From: an uncultured Hungatella sp.
GTDB lineage: Bacteria > Bacillota > Clostridia > Lachnospirales > Lachnospiraceae
Assembly: GCA_949879025.1 (NCBI GenBank)
Contig: CATLBO010000028.1
Span: 1-34,222, forward strand
Length of the DNA: 34,222 bases
Direction: 5' to 3'
In this document: positions 32,093-34,222 of the stretch, piece after piece
Layout: every line of letters starts with the position of its first letter
Position numbering within the stretch: position 1 is the stretch's first letter
Translations under genes and position numbers: made by a program
The notes under the pieces: model-generated
What the model saw: the letters and a program-made list of their open reading frames with translations, nothing else
The model's database searches: none
What the model was told of the DNA's origin: nothing

Positions 32093-32992
32093 ATGGAAAT
32101 ACGGGTACTTCAATACTTTCTTGCCATCGCAAGAGAACAGAGCATCATTCGGGCTGCAGAGTCCCTTCATCTCTCACAGCCTACTCTTTCCACACAAATT
32201 AAAAACATGGAAGAAGAACTGGGAAAACAGCTGCTGATTCGTGGCACAAAGGGTTCCCGTAAGGTCACGCTGACGGAAGAGGGAATGATTCTTCGCAAAC
32301 GTGCAGAAGAAATTTTAGATCTGGTAAAGAAAACGGAACATGAAATTACACTTTCAGATAATGTGGTGATTGGAGATGTATATATTGGCACCGGTGAGAC
32401 CGATGGAGTCCGTCTGCTGGCAAAAGCCGCCGGGAAACTGAAAAAGCTGTATCCGGGAATCCATTACCATATTTCCAGCGGAAATGCTATCTTTGTCAAA
32501 GAACAGCTGGATAAAGGGCTGATTGATTTCGGAATTATATTCGGAACGCCTGACCTGACCAAATATGAAGCGTTAAAGCTCCCTGCAAAAGATATCTGGG
32601 GTGTCTTAATGCGGAAAGATTCTCCCCTGGCGGAAAAAGAGGCTATTTTCCCGGAAGATTTGTGGAGCCAGCCATTACTGATATCTCAGCAGGAATCAGA
32701 GGGTGGAGAACTCGTCCAATGGATGAAACGCAGTATATCAGAACTGGATATTGCCATGACTTATAACCTGTTGTTTAATGCCTCCCTGCTTGTGGAAGAA
32801 GGTTTTGGGTATGCGATCTGTTTTGACAGGATCATCAATACTTCCGGTGACAGCAAACTGTGTTTCCGTCCCCTTTCCCCTACGATTGAGATTGAAATGT
32901 ATATGATCTGGAAAAAATATCAGGTCTTTTCTAAACCGGCGGAAAAGTTTTTGATGATGATGCAGGAAAATATAAACGTAATTCAGAAATAG
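32093..32992 (+). CDS. LysR-family transcriptional regulator
   Basis: A 299-residue regulator. The N-terminal winged helix-turn-helix (residues 1-65) reads MEIRVLQYFLAIAREQSII, then AAESLHLSQPTLSTQIKNMEEELGKQLLIRG. The remaining 200 residues form the periplasmic-binding-protein-like effector domain (IGDVYIGTGETDG, LDKGLIDFGIIFG, and LVEEGFGYAICFDRI). ATG 32093 follows AAGGAGC; the frame opens at 32030 without a site. Divergent from operon D, it is the likely reader of the ATAAGTATTTGCTA elements at 31994, 24030 and 15445. Effector unknown; regulators of this type near flavodoxins often respond to electrophiles. Confidence 0.93.
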   Translation: MEIRVLQYFLAIAREQSIIRAAESLHLSQPTLSTQIKNMEEELGKQLLIRGTKGSRKVTLTEEGMILRKRAEEILDLVKKTEHEITLSDNVVIGDVYIGTGETDGVRLLAKAAGKLKKLYPGIHYHISSGNAIFVKEQLDKGLIDFGIIFGTPDLTKYEALKLPAKDIWGVLMRKDSPLAEKEAIFPEDLWSQPLLISQQESEGGELVQWMKRSISELDIAMTYNLLFNASLLVEEGFGYAICFDRIINTSGDSKLCFRPLSPTIEIEMYMIWKKYQVFSKPAEKFLMMMQENINVIQK

Positions 32993-33024
32993 CATAAGTT
33001 ATTTGTTCATGTATAAACTGAAAT

Positions 33025-33083
33025 ATATGTTCATTCCGTTTTTCAGCCTTCATTAGTACAATCTTACTGGGAGGTGAACATAT
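33025..33083 (+). promoter_or_regulatory. Inverted repeat over the leader and ribosome binding site of the XRE gene
   Basis: ATATGTTCA (33025-33033) is the perfect inverse of TGAACATAT (33075-33083). The right arm overlaps the Shine-Dalgarno GGAGGTGA before GTG 33085, and another TGTTCAT lies at 33004-33010. It could be an operator set for the XRE protein or an mRNA fold hiding the ribosome binding site. Confidence 0.4.
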
Positions 33084-33084
33084 A

Positions 33085-33408
33085 GTGGAAGATAAACATG
33101 AACTTTTTGGACTGGCAATTAAAAATGCACGTATAGATTGTGGCTTAACACAAGAGGAACTGGCAGAGCGGGCAGGAATCAGCTGCCGTTATCTTATCGC
33201 CATCGAAAATGAAGGACGCATTCCGAAACTCCCCACAGTCTATCGGTTAATTTATGCCATGCATATTTCAGCAGATCAGATATTTTATCCGGAACATCCG
33301 CAAGTGGATTCTGAACGGGCACAGCTTATTCACATATTGGAAGCCTGCTCAGATCGGGATATTCATATTCTTCTTAGTACTGCCAAAGCCATGCTGCAAA
33401 AACAATAA
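33085..33408 (+). CDS. XRE-family helix-turn-helix regulator
   Basis: A 107-residue protein with a GTG start at 33085 and GGGAGGTGA upstream. The helix-turn-helix (residues about 8-62) reads FGLAIKNARIDCGLTQEELAERAGISCRYLIAIENEGRIPKLPTVYRLIYAM. A helical C-terminal tail (residues 70-107) probably mediates dimerisation. It is 92 bases after lysR and followed by a strong terminator. Proteins like this are common in clostridial integrative elements. Target operators are probably the TGTTCAT repeats around its own start. Confidence 0.85.
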   Translation: MEDKHELFGLAIKNARIDCGLTQEELAERAGISCRYLIAIENEGRIPKLPTVYRLIYAMHISADQIFYPEHPQVDSERAQLIHILEACSDRDIHILLSTAKAMLQKQ

Positions 33409-33452
33409 ATACAGAGCCATTTCTGATATATTTTAGGAAATGGCTCTGTATT
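33408..33452. terminator. Bidirectional terminator after the XRE gene
   Basis: AATACAGAGCCATTTC (33408-33423) pairs perfectly with GAAATGGCTCTGTATT (33437-33452), a 16-bp stem with a 13-base loop. On the minus strand a T-rich tail (TTTATTGTTTTT) follows, so it can also end the minus-strand gene at 33489. The left arm begins in the stop codon of the XRE gene. Confidence 0.8.
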
Positions 33453-33488
33453 AGAAATCATTTCAAAAATTACTTGCTTTTGAAACTT

Positions 33489-33773
33489 TCACAATACACC
33501 TAATCTTTTTAACAATTCAATACAATCTTTTGCTCCTTGTACATAAAGATATAGACAATCATGATCTGCCACCAGTGCAGATGTTTCTATATATTCTGTA
33601 ACTGTCATTTTTACATCTACTGGCAATCCATTCAGTTTTTTCTGTACTTGTATACTTAATTCCTGAACATGTTTTTTTAACTCGTTTTCTTCTGGATGTT
33701 CTTCATCGCGTTTCTGTATCGCTAATTCTGTCATTTCTCGAATGACCATATCATAAATTTCATCTTTTTCCAT
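33489..33773 (-). CDS. Small DUF6809-like protein
   Basis: A 94-residue acidic-basic helical protein (MEKDEIYDMVIREMTELAIQKRDEEHPEENELKKHVQELSIQVQKKLNG) ending in a helix DCLYLYVQGAKDCIELLKRLGVL. The end resembles DUF6809-type proteins (YIxGFRLGxxLxxEx) found beside XRE regulators in clostridial mobile elements, but the match is loose. ATG 33773 has AAGGAG about 11 bases upstream. It is divergent from the next XRE gene and driven by a good promoter (TTGATT, 18-bp spacer, TATAAT at 33878-33907). Confidence 0.6.
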   Translation of the reverse strand: MEKDEIYDMVIREMTELAIQKRDEEHPEENELKKHVQELSIQVQKKLNGLPVDVKMTVTEYIETSALVADHDCLYLYVQGAKDCIELLKRLGVL

Positions 33774-33877
33774 TATTAGAATTTCTCCTTGTCAAATGCT
33801 CACTCTGAACATGATAGCTTGTATATAGCATAACCTTCCAGAGTATCCACATTATTATTTTTCTAAATTTTGTTTTT

Positions 33878-33958
33878 ATTATACATGCTATGGAAGAATA
33901 AAATCAACCATAATCGCTTAATACTTCATGCCATAGCAGATAAAATTAGTCCATAGCA
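33878..33958. promoter_or_regulatory. Divergent promoter region with XRE operator repeats
   Basis: A leftward promoter reads TTGATT (33902-33907), 18-bp spacer, TATAAT (33878-33883) on the minus strand. Within the spacer lies TGCTATGG (33886-33893), whose inverse CCATAGCA occurs twice at 33931-33938 and 33951-33958, 20 bp apart. The two right copies flank a -10-like TAAAAT (33941-33946). This pattern suits a repressor that controls the small minus-strand gene and its own gene. Confidence 0.55.
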
Positions 33959-33975
33959 AGAGAGGAGGCAAGGGA

Positions 33976-34222
33976 ATGGATGACTTATTAAGGCAAATCG
34001 GCAGCCGCATATTGAGCCGCAGGAAACAGCTCCGCATGACACAGGAGGAACTGGCAGAAAAAGCAGGTATTACTCCACAGACCGTTTCCTCTGCGGAACT
34101 CGGCAAAAAAGCGCTCCGCCCGGAAAATATCATTCGGGTATGTTCCGCCCTTGACATCAGCACCGATTACCTGCTCCTTGGTGAAACAAATGCCAGTGAC
34201 CATTCCATACTGCTCACCAAAA
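33976..34222 (+). CDS. XRE-family regulator, C-terminus beyond the window
   Basis: An open frame from ATG 33976 (GAGGAGGCAAGGGA upstream) to the window end, 82 complete codons. The helix-turn-helix reads LLRQIGSRILSRRKQLRMTQEELAEKAGITPQTVSSAELGKKALRPENIIRVCSALDISTDYLLLGE, a complete Cro/CI-type domain. The remaining text (TNASDHSILLTK) starts the C-terminal part, which is cut off. It probably binds the CCATAGCA repeats upstream. Because it has no stop in the window, its full length is unknown. Confidence 0.85.
   Translation, partial: MDDLLRQIGSRILSRRKQLRMTQEELAEKAGITPQTVSSAELGKKALRPENIIRVCSALDISTDYLLLGETNASDHSILLTK

Overview
The window looks like chromosomal or mobile accessory DNA of a gut-type Clostridia, most likely Lachnospiraceae. 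This is inferred from Gram-positive style ribosome binding sites (AAGGAGG) before nearly every gene, lipoproteins with Firmicutes-type lipoboxes, Tn916-like sigma and HTH_16 regulators, and moderate GC. No rRNA, tRNA, CRISPR array, integrase, relaxase or transposase is visible, so any mobile element is only partly inside the window.

Region 1 (about 1-11.1 kb) reads as part of an integrative conjugative element. Plus-strand accessory genes run from 156 to 9466: a DUF932 protein, a Cys-cluster protein, a sigma-like factor, a small membrane-type peptide, a DUF4942-like protein, a 1016-residue adenine methyltransferase-helicase fusion, and five small proteins. They converge on a minus-strand regulatory pair (sigma factor and HTH_16 protein) and a stand-alone winged-helix protein. 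A 554-bp gene-free stretch (10150-10703) is full of hairpins.

Region 2 (about 11.1-32.1 kb) is a cargo block almost entirely on the minus strand, made of compact operons. Operon A (14597 to 11164): DUF3737, LysE exporter, cyclophilin-like lipoprotein, MalY-type C-S lyase. Operon B (23799 to 15631): secreted Ntn hydrolase, PaaK-like AMP ligase, ABC ATPase, FtsX permease, cyclophilin-like lipoprotein, CysE, DapA, HPr/Crh-like protein. Operon C (30402 to 24291): histidine kinase, OmpR-type regulator, second membrane-anchored Ntn hydrolase, alpha/beta hydrolase, carboxymuconolactone decarboxylase-cupin, double cyclophilin-like lipoprotein. Operon D (31942 to 30562): a small coiled-coil protein and two flavodoxin-fold reductases, divergent from a LysR regulator. 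A lone acetyltransferase sits between operons A and B.

The main discovery is the wiring. Operons A, B and C each carry the same operator, TTTAGAAATTGTTTA, exactly 48 bp upstream of the -10 hexamer (start to start). This suggests that the two-component system encoded in operon C controls all three operons, including itself. A second element, ATAAGTATTTGCTA, whose TTGCTA part serves as -35 with a 17-bp spacer, occurs before operon D (next to lysR), before the acetyltransferase and upstream of operon B. Operon B therefore seems to have both inputs. Each of operons A, B and C encodes one cyclophilin-like lipoprotein, and B and C each encode an exported Ntn amidase. I read the block as one coordinated envelope or electrophile/antimicrobial response island. 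Its substrate and its signal are unknown.

Region 3 (about 33-34.2 kb) holds two XRE-type regulators and a small hypothetical gene, with operator repeats resembling a phage- or ICE-type switch. The last regulator runs off the window end.
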